DNA of 5,666 nt from Euryarchaeota archaeon UBA10. GTDB lineage: Archaea > Thermoplasmatota > Poseidoniia > Poseidoniales > Poseidoniaceae. Within the stretch, counting starts at the first letter, position 1, and every line of letters begins with the position of its first letter. Below are positions 1 through 5,666 of this stretch, in pieces. Made by a program: the position numbers and the translations under genes. The notes beneath the pieces were generated by a model. That model had not been told where the DNA came from. It saw nothing but the letters and a program-made list of their open reading frames with translations, and made no database searches. The stretch covers positions 13,819 through 19,484 of the forward strand of contig DAGO01000097.1 of assembly GCA_002498185.1 (NCBI GenBank), written 5' to 3'.

Positions 1-1145
1 TCGAAAATATTCCAACCCATTATTGAAAATATTAGGATTGAAACTAACATGAAACTTAGATCAAGGATTCCCCTCAGACTTGTAAATGATTGACGAGCAT
101 TACTGTCTATAGACAAAGCGGAAGGGCTATCAGAGTTGTCAGTTCCATGAATTGAGATCATGCCATCTTCGTCACATGTGACGTATGATGGCAAAATTTC
201 TAGAGGCTCAGGTAATTTCTCAACGCTTATTTCTGTCCCAGATATGATTGCCACAGTATTAGAACCAATACCGCCAAACAGCCAAACATCTCCGTTATTA
301 TCGCCTACTGCGGCATAGCTTGGCATTCCTAGCGATGTTATTTCATCATCGATTATTGAGACTGTATCTGATGTGCCTGTAGCAATGAAACCCTCATCAG
401 TAGCGAATAATCCATGAATTGTTCCCTCATTACCCATGTGTACAATTTCGATTGCTGGAGCATTGACTCCATCCCATGTCACATGCAAGATTAGTTCATA
501 CATCGGGGGTGATGTAGGATTTGAGCCCAGCCAGTTGGCTGGCGCTTGCCAGGAGCCGCCGACCAGCCATCCTTCATTTGTGGGCAGGATAACATCAAGG
601 TGCATATTTCCTTCATGGTCTGATATCATAGGTTCGGGGTTCGATTCTCCAAACCAAATTGCTGCTAAAGCATCACTAGTTCCATCCTGAACGACCATTA
701 GAATCGCCAAGCCGTTACCTGAGACTTGGGTGGCAGTAATGTTCTCGCCGATACTGAACTGGCACCATGTATCGTCACAATCATCACTTCCATCGCCGAT
801 GAAGCCCAACATACCCTCGTTGCCCAAGCAGGCAAGAGTCATGCCTCTGTACTCCTCAAGACAGGTTGCATACTGTGCGTTATTTTCATTGTCTTTGTGT
901 GTAATTCTGATCCCATCATCAGTTTGGAAAAGAATAGAATCGCCCGCAGAATCCATGACAATGCCGTCAACATCAAGCGTGCTACCATCGTGAACCCCGG
1001 ACAAGTCACTAGACCAATCGATTAACACAGCGCCAATAATTACAATTGCACTGAACACAGCAAACGACAGCCACTGGTGTTCAGATTCCTCTTCAAGGAG
1101 CCTTCTCCAGCCTGACATCAACTCCGCTAAGAGTGCTCCATCCAT
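1..1145 (-). CDS. Membrane-anchored protein of unknown function, large beta-rich extracytoplasmic domain (3' end beyond window)
   Basis: I do not recognise the family. The minus frame is open from the ATG at 1145-1143 to the window edge: 381 codons, no stop, so the C-terminus is missing. Seen: a short amphipathic N-terminus with basic W13-R14-R15, one hydrophobic segment at about residues 25-42 (likely a membrane anchor or uncleaved signal, N-terminus inside), then about 310 residues rich in Gly, Asp, Asn and Thr with alternating short hydrophobic strands, as in beta-propeller or beta-sandwich surface proteins. Four Cys lie close together (C95, C106, C123, C128) and could form disulfides outside the cell. 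A second hydrophobic stretch starts near residue 360 and reaches the edge, suggesting a C-terminal membrane helix. The start is supported by GGGGA six bases upstream. It is divergent from L10e, so a shared function is not implied. Coding is secure from the long open frame; function is unknown. Confidence 0.8.
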   Translation of the reverse strand, partial: MDGALLAELMSGWRRLLEEESEHQWLSFAVFSAIVIIGAVLIDWSSDLSGVHDGSTLDVDGIVMDSAGDSILFQTDDGIRITHKDNENNAQYATCLEEYRGMTLACLGNEGMLGFIGDGSDDCDDTWCQFSIGENITATQVSGNGLAILMVVQDGTSDALAAIWFGESNPEPMISDHEGNMHLDVILPTNEGWLVGGSWQAPANWLGSNPTSPPMYELILHVTWDGVNAPAIEIVHMGNEGTIHGLFATDEGFIATGTSDTVSIIDDEITSLGMPSYAAVGDNNGDVWLFGGIGSNTVAIISGTEISVEKLPEPLEILPSYVTCDEDGMISIHGTDNSDSPSALSIDSNARQSFTSLRGILDLSFMLVSILIFSIMGWNIF

Positions 1146-1151
1146 GACCTT

Positions 1152-1164
1152 TCCCCTTCGGGGA
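1152..1164 (-). promoter_or_regulatory. Small GC hairpin covering the ribosome binding site of the minus-strand membrane protein gene
   Basis: Read on the minus strand, TCCCC and GGGGA form a perfect 5-bp stem around a GAA loop. The 3' arm (GGGGA, 1156-1152) is also the best Shine-Dalgarno candidate, six bases before the ATG at 1145. Folding would therefore hide the ribosome binding site, which could lower or tune translation. The stem is short and could be chance; the overlap with the SD is what is seen, the regulatory role is inferred. Confidence 0.35.
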
Positions 1165-1188
1165 CTTGCTTGAATTGCATCGGTATGG

Positions 1189-1197
1189 TCATATAGG
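1189..1197. promoter_or_regulatory. Possible bidirectional TATA-like box between the divergent genes
   Basis: The sequence TCATATAGG is the most TATA-like stretch in the 88-bp divergent region and reads CTATATGA on the other strand. Using the usual archaeal spacing of about 25-27 bases from box to transcript start, plus-strand RNA would start near 1219, just ahead of the L10e SD, and minus-strand RNA near 1167, just ahead of the small hairpin. No clear BRE is visible. The geometry fits both genes but the match to the TATA consensus is weak. Confidence 0.25.
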
Positions 1198-1220
1198 GAC
1201 GGTGGGTCGCAAACTCGCCC

Positions 1221-1226
1221 GGAGGT
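1221..1226 (+). promoter_or_regulatory. Strong Shine-Dalgarno for L10e
   Basis: GGAGGT lies seven bases before the ATG at 1234. It is a near-full anti-SD match and fixes the L10e start, which also agrees with the conserved N-terminus of the family. Confidence 0.8.
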
Positions 1227-1233
1227 ATCAAGC

Positions 1234-1773
1234 ATGGCACGTAAGCCCGCAAAGATGTACCGTAGACTGAAAGGTCCTGCATATACTCGACGCAAGTATA
1301 TCGGTGGTGTTCCAAACAACAGAATTATGCAATTCCACGTTGGAAACCGCCGTGCTGCAGAGACAGGACAGTTCCTGATGGAATTGAACCTTATCGCAGA
1401 TGAATCTTGTCAAATTAGACACACTGCTCTGGAAGCAGCTCGTGTTATTTCTAATTCCACTATTAGAAAAGTTGCTGGTGCTCAAAATTACGCATTGAGA
1501 GTTCACACATACCCTCACCACGTCCTTCGTGAAAACAAGCAAGCTACTGGTGCAGGTGCTGACCGTGTTTCCCAAGGAATGCGCTGTGCTTTCGGAAAGA
1601 ACGTAGGTACCGCTGCAAGAGTTAAGCGTGGTCAGAGAATCATTTCTCTTCAGTTCACACCAGAACACTACCTGGTTGCTAAGGATGCTCTACGCAAGGC
1701 TAGCATGAAGTTCCCAACTCCATGCACAACCAAGTTGATTCGTGGACACGAGCACGTTAAGGGACTTGTTTGA
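1234..1773 (+). CDS. rpl10e: 50S ribosomal protein L10e (uL16 family)
   Basis: A large-subunit ribosomal protein, the archaeal/eukaryal counterpart of bacterial L16. From family knowledge it sits near the central protuberance and peptidyl-transferase region, and its flexible loop approaches the tRNA in the P site. The 179-residue length is normal for archaeal L10e. Seen: the N-terminal pattern MARKPA..YR with PAYTRR at residues 15-20, IGGVP at 23-27, QIRHTALEAAR at 60-70, and the family hallmark PHHVLRENK at 94-102 running into ATGAGADRVS, followed by FGKNVGTAARV at 120-130. The usual K-M-A of the loop is K-Q-A here (Q103). Codons such as GTT, CGT and GCT are frequent, as expected of a highly expressed gene. 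The start is supported by a strong SD. It appears to be its own unit: divergent from the gene on its left and separated from ABCE1 by 113 bp with hairpins. Identification is very firm. Confidence 0.97.
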   Translation: MARKPAKMYRRLKGPAYTRRKYIGGVPNNRIMQFHVGNRRAAETGQFLMELNLIADESCQIRHTALEAARVISNSTIRKVAGAQNYALRVHTYPHHVLRENKQATGAGADRVSQGMRCAFGKNVGTAARVKRGQRIISLQFTPEHYLVAKDALRKASMKFPTPCTTKLIRGHEHVKGLV

Positions 1774-1775
1774 GA

Positions 1776-1796
1776 CACCTTGCCATTGGCAAGGTG
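1776..1796 (+). terminator. Perfect 9-bp hairpin just after L10e, possible terminator or processing element
   Basis: CACCTTGCC and GGCAAGGTG pair perfectly around an ATT loop, beginning two bases after the L10e stop codon. No T-run follows directly, so it is not a textbook bacterial-type terminator, and archaeal termination mainly uses U-rich tracts. It may instead define or protect the 3' end of the L10e message. The structure is clear; the role is inferred. Confidence 0.5.
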
Positions 1797-1811
1797 GATG
1801 TTCATTGCTAA

Positions 1812-1829
1812 ATGGCACTATTTTGCCAT
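1812..1829 (+). repeat. Second inverted repeat in the L10e-ABCE1 gap, with TTTT
   Basis: ATGGCA and TGCCAT pair perfectly around a six-base loop; a TTTT run (1821-1824) lies in the loop and 3' arm. It is flanked by a wider inverted pair, ATGTTCAT (1798-1805) and ATGAACAT (1846-1853), so the whole gap could fold into nested stems. It could help end the L10e transcript or be an operator for ABCE1. The AT-rich stretch 1826-1834 is a weak candidate for an ABCE1 TATA box. Role unproven. Confidence 0.35.
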
Positions 1830-1872
1830 AATTACCGGCTGATTGATGAACATTGTATTCAACGAACAACTT

Positions 1873-1881
1873 GAGGAGGGG
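1873..1881 (+). promoter_or_regulatory. Strong Shine-Dalgarno for ABCE1
   Basis: GAGGAGGGG ends five bases before the ATG at 1887. It supports that start, which also yields the standard ABCE1 N-terminus. Confidence 0.75.
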
Positions 1882-1886
1882 AATAA

Positions 1887-3665
1887 ATGCGTGTTGCAGT
1901 TCTGAAGGAAGACAATTGTCAACCAAAGAAGTGCATGGATGAGTGCATGACATTTTGCCCCCCTGTTCGTAACGGGCAAGAATGTGTTGTAATGGATGAA
2001 CACACTGGCAAACCCCACATCTCAGAATCACTTTGTATCGGTTGTGGTATATGCGTCAATAAATGTCCACATGATGCATTAATTATCACCCAGTTGCCAT
2101 CTGAGCTAGAGAGCGATATGATTCACAGATATTCCCTCAATGGGTTTAGATTGTTCAGACTTCCAACGCCCTCTAAGGAATCAGTAGTAGGTATTCTCGG
2201 ACCAAACGGAATGGGTAAATCTACAGCATTTAACATTCTTAATGGATCAATTACTCCTAACCTTGGAGATTTTGAGGCTGATGAAGTTTGGTGGGATGAT
2301 GTAATCTCTAGCCTACCCAGAGGAGAGTTGAGGGACTTCTTGAAAGATGTTAGCGAATCAGAGGTAACGGTTGCTCTGAAACCGCAATATGTAGACCACA
2401 TTCCAAAAGCCGTGAAAGGCAAAGTTGGTCAATTGCTATCATCTGTAGATGAGAGAGGAATCTTTGATGAAATGGTTACAAAACTTGGGATAGACCATCT
2501 GTTGGACAGAGGCCTCGACCAGTTATCAGGTGGTGAATTACAAAGGGTTGCAATATGTGCAACCTTGCTAAAGAAAGCCGATGTTTATTTCTTCGATGAA
2601 CCGTCTTCATACCTTGATATTCACGAAAGAATGCGAATCGTGAAAATCATTCAGGAGTTATCAGAAACCTCAAGAGTAATCGTAATCGAGCACGACCTCG
2701 CAGTTCTTGATGTACTAGCAGACCTAATTCACATCGTATATGGAAAGAAAGGAGCATTCGGAATTTTCACTCCCGCTCGCTCGACTAGACAAGCAATCAA
2801 TGCATATCTTGACGGGTTCTTGGTAGAACAAAATGTAAGGATTCGCGATAAACCAATCAAATTTCAAACCCACACAGACCGCTCTAACGAATTAGGCAGT
2901 CAAGTTGTAGAGTGGGGAGGAATCGAGAAGAAACTAGGAGATTTCAGTCTAAAAACCGGTGAAGGTAAAGTCCACCAAGCTGAAGTCGTAGGTGTAGTTG
3001 GTCCTAACGGAACTGGAAAATCAACAATGATCAAAATCCTTGCAGGAGAGCACGAATATGATGCTGGTTGGGTCACTGCAGACGCTTCAATTTCATACAA
3101 ACCGCAACACATTGACACTGATATGGATTGCACTGTTCAAACCTGGTTAGATGCCGAAGTCGGCCCAAGATGGAGAAGTGGTGAATACAACGTGAATGTG
3201 ATTCGTGCACTTGGAGTTGATGAACTTCTAGCCAAGCAAGTCACCAACCTATCTGGAGGAGAAGCCCAAGCAGTAGCAATTGCAATTTGTTTGGGCAGAG
3301 AAGCTGATTTGTACCTTCTAGACGAGCCAAGTGCGCATCTAGATGCAAATGCTCGTATGGAAGCTGCCAAGGCGATTAGAAGGACAATGGAATCTAACGA
3401 AAAAGCGGCATTCGTGATTGACCACGACGTATATTTCATCGACATTGTATCTGATTCCTTACTAGTATTCGAAGGAGAAGGTGGAAAGCACGGGCTTGCA
3501 GAAGGTCCTTTCCAGTTAAGAGCCGGTATGAATCGTTTCCTTGGCGGAGTCGATGTTACTTTCAGAAGAGACCACGATTCTAAGCGACCCAGGATAAACA
3601 AAGAAGCTAGTCGCAAGGACAGAGAACAACGTGCAAAGGGAGATTACTACTCCTTCGACTCATGA
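1887..3665 (+). CDS. abce1: ABCE1/Rli1 ribosome-recycling ATPase with N-terminal 2[4Fe-4S] domain
   Basis: A cytosolic twin-ATPase which, in the known family, splits 70S/80S ribosomes after termination together with aRF1 or Pelota. All family parts are present at the usual length (592 residues). Iron-sulfur domain, residues 1-75: C11, C16, C20, C24, C33, then the ferredoxin-like CIGCGIC run with C50, C53, C56 and C60; HRY with Y82 follows. NBD1: Walker A 105-113 (GPNGMGKST), helix-loop-helix insertion at about 120-160, signature LSGGELQR at 213-220, Walker B ending D237-E238, H-loop H269. Hinge after NVRIR. NBD2: Walker A 372-380, signature LSGGEAQA at 455-462, Walker B D479-E480, H-loop H513. 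The C-terminal FRRD...DREQ tail is typical. Odd point: the second signature has Ala where Leu and Arg are usual, and PSAHLD replaces PSAYLD. A strong SD sets the start. A nuclease gene follows after 9 bp, suggesting co-transcription. Confidence 0.97.
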   Translation: MRVAVLKEDNCQPKKCMDECMTFCPPVRNGQECVVMDEHTGKPHISESLCIGCGICVNKCPHDALIITQLPSELESDMIHRYSLNGFRLFRLPTPSKESVVGILGPNGMGKSTAFNILNGSITPNLGDFEADEVWWDDVISSLPRGELRDFLKDVSESEVTVALKPQYVDHIPKAVKGKVGQLLSSVDERGIFDEMVTKLGIDHLLDRGLDQLSGGELQRVAICATLLKKADVYFFDEPSSYLDIHERMRIVKIIQELSETSRVIVIEHDLAVLDVLADLIHIVYGKKGAFGIFTPARSTRQAINAYLDGFLVEQNVRIRDKPIKFQTHTDRSNELGSQVVEWGGIEKKLGDFSLKTGEGKVHQAEVVGVVGPNGTGKSTMIKILAGEHEYDAGWVTADASISYKPQHIDTDMDCTVQTWLDAEVGPRWRSGEYNVNVIRALGVDELLAKQVTNLSGGEAQAVAIAICLGREADLYLLDEPSAHLDANARMEAAKAIRRTMESNEKAAFVIDHDVYFIDIVSDSLLVFEGEGGKHGLAEGPFQLRAGMNRFLGGVDVTFRRDHDSKRPRINKEASRKDREQRAKGDYYSFDS

Positions 3666-3672
3666 GGTGAGG
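3664..3672 (+). promoter_or_regulatory. Shine-Dalgarno of the nuclease gene overlapping the ABCE1 stop codon
   Basis: GAGGTGAGG starts within the ABCE1 TGA (3663-3665) and ends two bases before the ATG at 3675; its GAGGTGA core lies at normal spacing. The overlap makes translational coupling between ABCE1 and the nuclease likely and supports the start at 3675. Confidence 0.65.
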
Positions 3673-3674
3673 CA

Positions 3675-5279
3675 ATGCCTGCGCAAATCCCACCTGAGGC
3701 TCAATCCATCGGTAGGGCCCGTGGGAGATTATCAGCCTCATCACTAACTACATTCAAGCGTTGTGAAAAGCAGTGGTTTCTGAATTACAGAATCGGATTA
3801 AGAGGCCCTCTATCCCCTCATCAAGTCATGGGTATTGAGGTAGAAGATGCATTTTGTTCGATATTGATGCATAGGGCGCCTACTGTAAGTTCCTTTGAAG
3901 AATTAGAAGAATGGGCTCACAGTTTAATCGAAGAGCATGCAAGTAAAGCATTGCGACAAGGTAAGTCCACATTCGATGATGCTATGTGGAACAAAGGAGA
4001 CTTTGATGAGTTCTTTCACATGGAAAAAGTCTCTCAAATGCTGAAGAATGGCTTGAGATTACAACTTGAGGAAGTCGAAGCCTGTTTTGATTCTGGAGGT
4101 GGCCTAACTGAATTCGAAATTCCAGCACCATGCTGGGAATCTCCGCCTCACTTCACCCAGCCAGAGAAGGCTAACAGCATGGTTGCTTGGAAAGATGAAC
4201 CTCACCAATTTAGTGAAAATATCACTTGGCAGGATGCTTGGGAAATAGCTCGTCCGTGGGTAAAAGACCCAAGAAATCCAGAGCCACAGCGAATGTATCA
4301 CATTGACAAGTGGGCTGCTGGAGAATGCGATCTAGTGCACCGTTGGGATGGTAGAGTACGAATTATCGATATCAAAATCGGTGATGGAGAAGGTAAGTTT
4401 GCATCTTCCCTACCAGACCAATTAAACTTCTATGCATGGTTGTGGAATGAAACTCATGACTCAACATGTGATGGCCTAGAAGGCTGGTATCTAACTAACG
4501 GCCTGCGAAAGATAGTGGAAGTAAATCCCCTTTCTTCTGAAGATTACAGAGAAATCCATGACCAAATGAAGAATTGGAGTAATGACAATACTTTCCCACT
4601 CGAATCTCCATGCAATGGACTCGCTGGAGGGTGCTATTGGTGTTCAGTAAGCGAAGTAAAGTTCGATCCACCTGAGATTACTATGCCGTGTGAACCATTG
4701 TCTGCTATACCTTCTAGAGTCAACGTGAAAGGTAGGCTGCAAGGCGCTTGGGGGCCTTTGCCTAATCACTACGGAGAAATGGTACTCGGAGCAATGATAC
4801 AAGCTGGAGATAAGATGGTGACTCTGGAAGAAAGCCAGCCGGGCTCATATCCTGCAATGCACGATTCACCTCAAGATGATGTGATTATCACTGGTGCACT
4901 TCCGGGAGTTTGGAGAGGCCAACCTCGGTTGTATTTGGATGATTTTTCCTCTATAGAAGCAGAGTCAGAAGCAAAATTAACTCGAATGGGTATGCTACGG
5001 ACAAAAGCCAATGTTATGGGTGTAGTACTATCTTGTTCCAAGAGAGATGGCAAAAGGTCCGACGGTCGGCCATGGTCTATGCTATCATTCCATCTTTGGG
5101 ATGGTGAAAGAGTAGCTGAAGTGGTTGCATTTGGCTCTGCCATCAATGGAACAATGTTGTCAATTACGCCGGGAACTATCGTAAAACTGACCTCGGCAGA
5201 ATTGGGTTGGAGAGAAGGTTTGGTGCAATTGCGCATAGATTCTCGAACAACTAGAATCGAAATCAAATCGAAGCCTTGA
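3675..5279 (+). CDS. RecB/Cas4-like PD-(D/E)XK nuclease fused to a C-terminal OB-fold-like domain
   Basis: A predicted DNA exonuclease-type enzyme of 534 residues. Seen, in order: the RecB-family N-terminal signature RLSASSLTTF at 18-27 with C30 and W34 (the SxSxxxxFxxCxxxW pattern); G53-x3-E57, where family members normally have GxxxH; the nuclease core G216-E-C-D219, D232-I-K234 (the D-xK motif) and Q249-x3-Y253, matching RecB motifs; then C313-x6-C320-x2-C323, which with C30 could hold an iron-sulfur cluster. From about residue 345 the protein is beta-rich, with a repeated GxLxGxW pattern at 353-359 and 407-413. Residues 445-530 resemble an OB-fold of the DnaE/RPA type (V-x-GVV, then KR-x-GKRSDGRPW, D-GE, VVAF). 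Catalysis is plausible because Asp, Asp and Lys are all present. It lies 9 bp after ABCE1 with an SD overlapping that gene's stop, and a paralogue follows. Nuclease fold is firm; substrate, cluster and OB assignment are inferences. Cas4 itself is unlikely: it is far shorter and no CRISPR is seen. Confidence 0.85.
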   Translation: MPAQIPPEAQSIGRARGRLSASSLTTFKRCEKQWFLNYRIGLRGPLSPHQVMGIEVEDAFCSILMHRAPTVSSFEELEEWAHSLIEEHASKALRQGKSTFDDAMWNKGDFDEFFHMEKVSQMLKNGLRLQLEEVEACFDSGGGLTEFEIPAPCWESPPHFTQPEKANSMVAWKDEPHQFSENITWQDAWEIARPWVKDPRNPEPQRMYHIDKWAAGECDLVHRWDGRVRIIDIKIGDGEGKFASSLPDQLNFYAWLWNETHDSTCDGLEGWYLTNGLRKIVEVNPLSSEDYREIHDQMKNWSNDNTFPLESPCNGLAGGCYWCSVSEVKFDPPEITMPCEPLSAIPSRVNVKGRLQGAWGPLPNHYGEMVLGAMIQAGDKMVTLEESQPGSYPAMHDSPQDDVIITGALPGVWRGQPRLYLDDFSSIEAESEAKLTRMGMLRTKANVMGVVLSCSKRDGKRSDGRPWSMLSFHLWDGERVAEVVAFGSAINGTMLSITPGTIVKLTSAELGWREGLVQLRIDSRTTRIEIKSKP

Positions 5280-5307
5280 ATAGACTCCATGTGGGGCTTG
5301 CTAAGTC

Positions 5308-5666
5308 ATGCCAGTGCGAAGTGCGGACCCCGAGACTGATAGTGTGGGCCGGTTTAACCGCCTTTCAGCCTCACAGGCAAACACTTGGGATGATTGTCCT
5401 AGGCTATGGTACTATCAAAACAAGATGCGTCTGAAGTTTCCACAAACGCCTCCATTGTTTCTAGGAAGGGCTGTAGAGGAATGTGTATGCAGGGTTCTAA
5501 TGGAATCTCCGGGACTAGTATTTCCAACTGCGCCATTAGATGTCATGTCAAACGGAGCGGACAATTTACTCCCACTATTCAACGATGAACTGCCAAAAGA
5601 TTTCATGGATTGGTGTGAATCAAGGGTTGATGTTCATTGGCCAAAAATCCGTGATGAGATGCATGA
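5308..5666 (+). CDS. Second RecB-like PD-(D/E)XK nuclease-family protein, paralogue of the preceding gene (3' end beyond window)
   Basis: The frame is open from the ATG at 5308 to the window edge (119 full codons). An in-frame TAA at 5302-5304 makes this the earliest ATG; GTG at 5314 is an alternative. The only SD candidate is GGGG at 5293-5296, 11 bases upstream, so translation may depend on coupling to the gene ending at 5279. The N-terminus shows the same RecB-family signature as the upstream protein, at the same residue numbers: RLSAS at 18-22, C30, W34, G53, V56-E57, C61 and L64-M65. As in the upstream protein, the GxxxH position carries Glu (G53-x3-E57). The rest is acidic and rich in Trp and Pro. 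The catalytic D, D-xK and QxxxY motifs would lie past the right edge, so activity cannot be judged. The homology is convincing from the ungapped pattern; whether it is a working nuclease or an inactive partner is open. Confidence 0.8.
   Translation, partial: MPVRSADPETDSVGRFNRLSASQANTWDDCPRLWYYQNKMRLKFPQTPPLFLGRAVEECVCRVLMESPGLVFPTAPLDVMSNGADNLLPLFNDELPKDFMDWCESRVDVHWPKIRDEMH

Noticed and set aside
436..1025. Plus-strand open frames opposite the left-hand gene
   Set aside because: They have no family-like sequence and lie antisense to the long minus-strand frame, whose membrane segments and composition are protein-like.
1228..1668. Minus-strand open frame across L10e
   Set aside because: It is antisense to a certain ribosomal protein gene and has a low-complexity Ser/Thr/Cys-rich translation typical of a shadow frame.
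3137..3616. Minus-strand open frame across the end of ABCE1
   Set aside because: It is antisense to the conserved NBD2 coding region and the translation is Ser/Pro-rich with no recognisable motif.
3675..5279. A Cas4 protein or part of a CRISPR system
   Set aside because: Cas4 proteins are about 200 residues, the Cys spacing differs, and no repeats or other cas genes are present in the window.
5406..5606. Short frames on both strands near the right edge
   Set aside because: They overlap the frame from 5308, which has clear similarity to the upstream nuclease at matching residue numbers.
5625..5640. GATGTTCATTG recurring at 1797-1807 and near 5629
   Set aside because: A single short match inside a coding region far away is likely chance; there is no extended flank similarity.

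Overview
The window looks archaeal. It carries an archaeal/eukaryal-type large-subunit ribosomal protein L10e (uL16) and a full-length ABCE1/Rli1 ribosome-recycling ATPase, a family found in archaea and eukaryotes but not bacteria. Start codons of the main genes follow clear Shine-Dalgarno sequences. Moderate base composition (by eye), acidic proteins and gene style would fit a marine Thermoplasmatota-like lineage such as Marine Group II/III, but that placement is inference and not shown by any marker here.

Layout. Positions 1-1145 (minus strand) hold the 5' part of a membrane-anchored protein with a beta-rich, probably extracytoplasmic domain; the gene runs off the left edge. An 88-bp divergent region (1146-1233) holds a possible two-way TATA-like box, a small hairpin over the minus-strand ribosome binding site, and a strong SD for L10e. 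L10e (1234-1773, plus) is followed by a 113-bp gap with a perfect 9-bp hairpin and a second, smaller hairpin. ABCE1 (1887-3665, plus) follows, then, after only 9 bp and with an SD overlapping the ABCE1 stop, a 534-residue protein (3675-5279) with a RecB/Cas4-like PD-(D/E)XK nuclease domain fused to a C-terminal OB-fold-like module. A further plus-strand gene starts at 5308 and is cut by the right edge; its N-terminus aligns without gaps to that of the nuclease gene before it, so the two are tandem paralogues.

How they fit. L10e and ABCE1 both belong to translation (the large subunit and its recycling). The ABCE1-nuclease-nuclease run looks like one transcription unit. The nuclease pair is the most interesting part: two diverged RecB-like proteins side by side, both with Glu where the family usually has the motif-I His, the first with a candidate four-Cys site of unusual spacing and a fused nucleic-acid-binding tail. 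Nothing in the window shows their substrate. No tRNA, rRNA, CRISPR array, insertion sequence or phage gene was seen.
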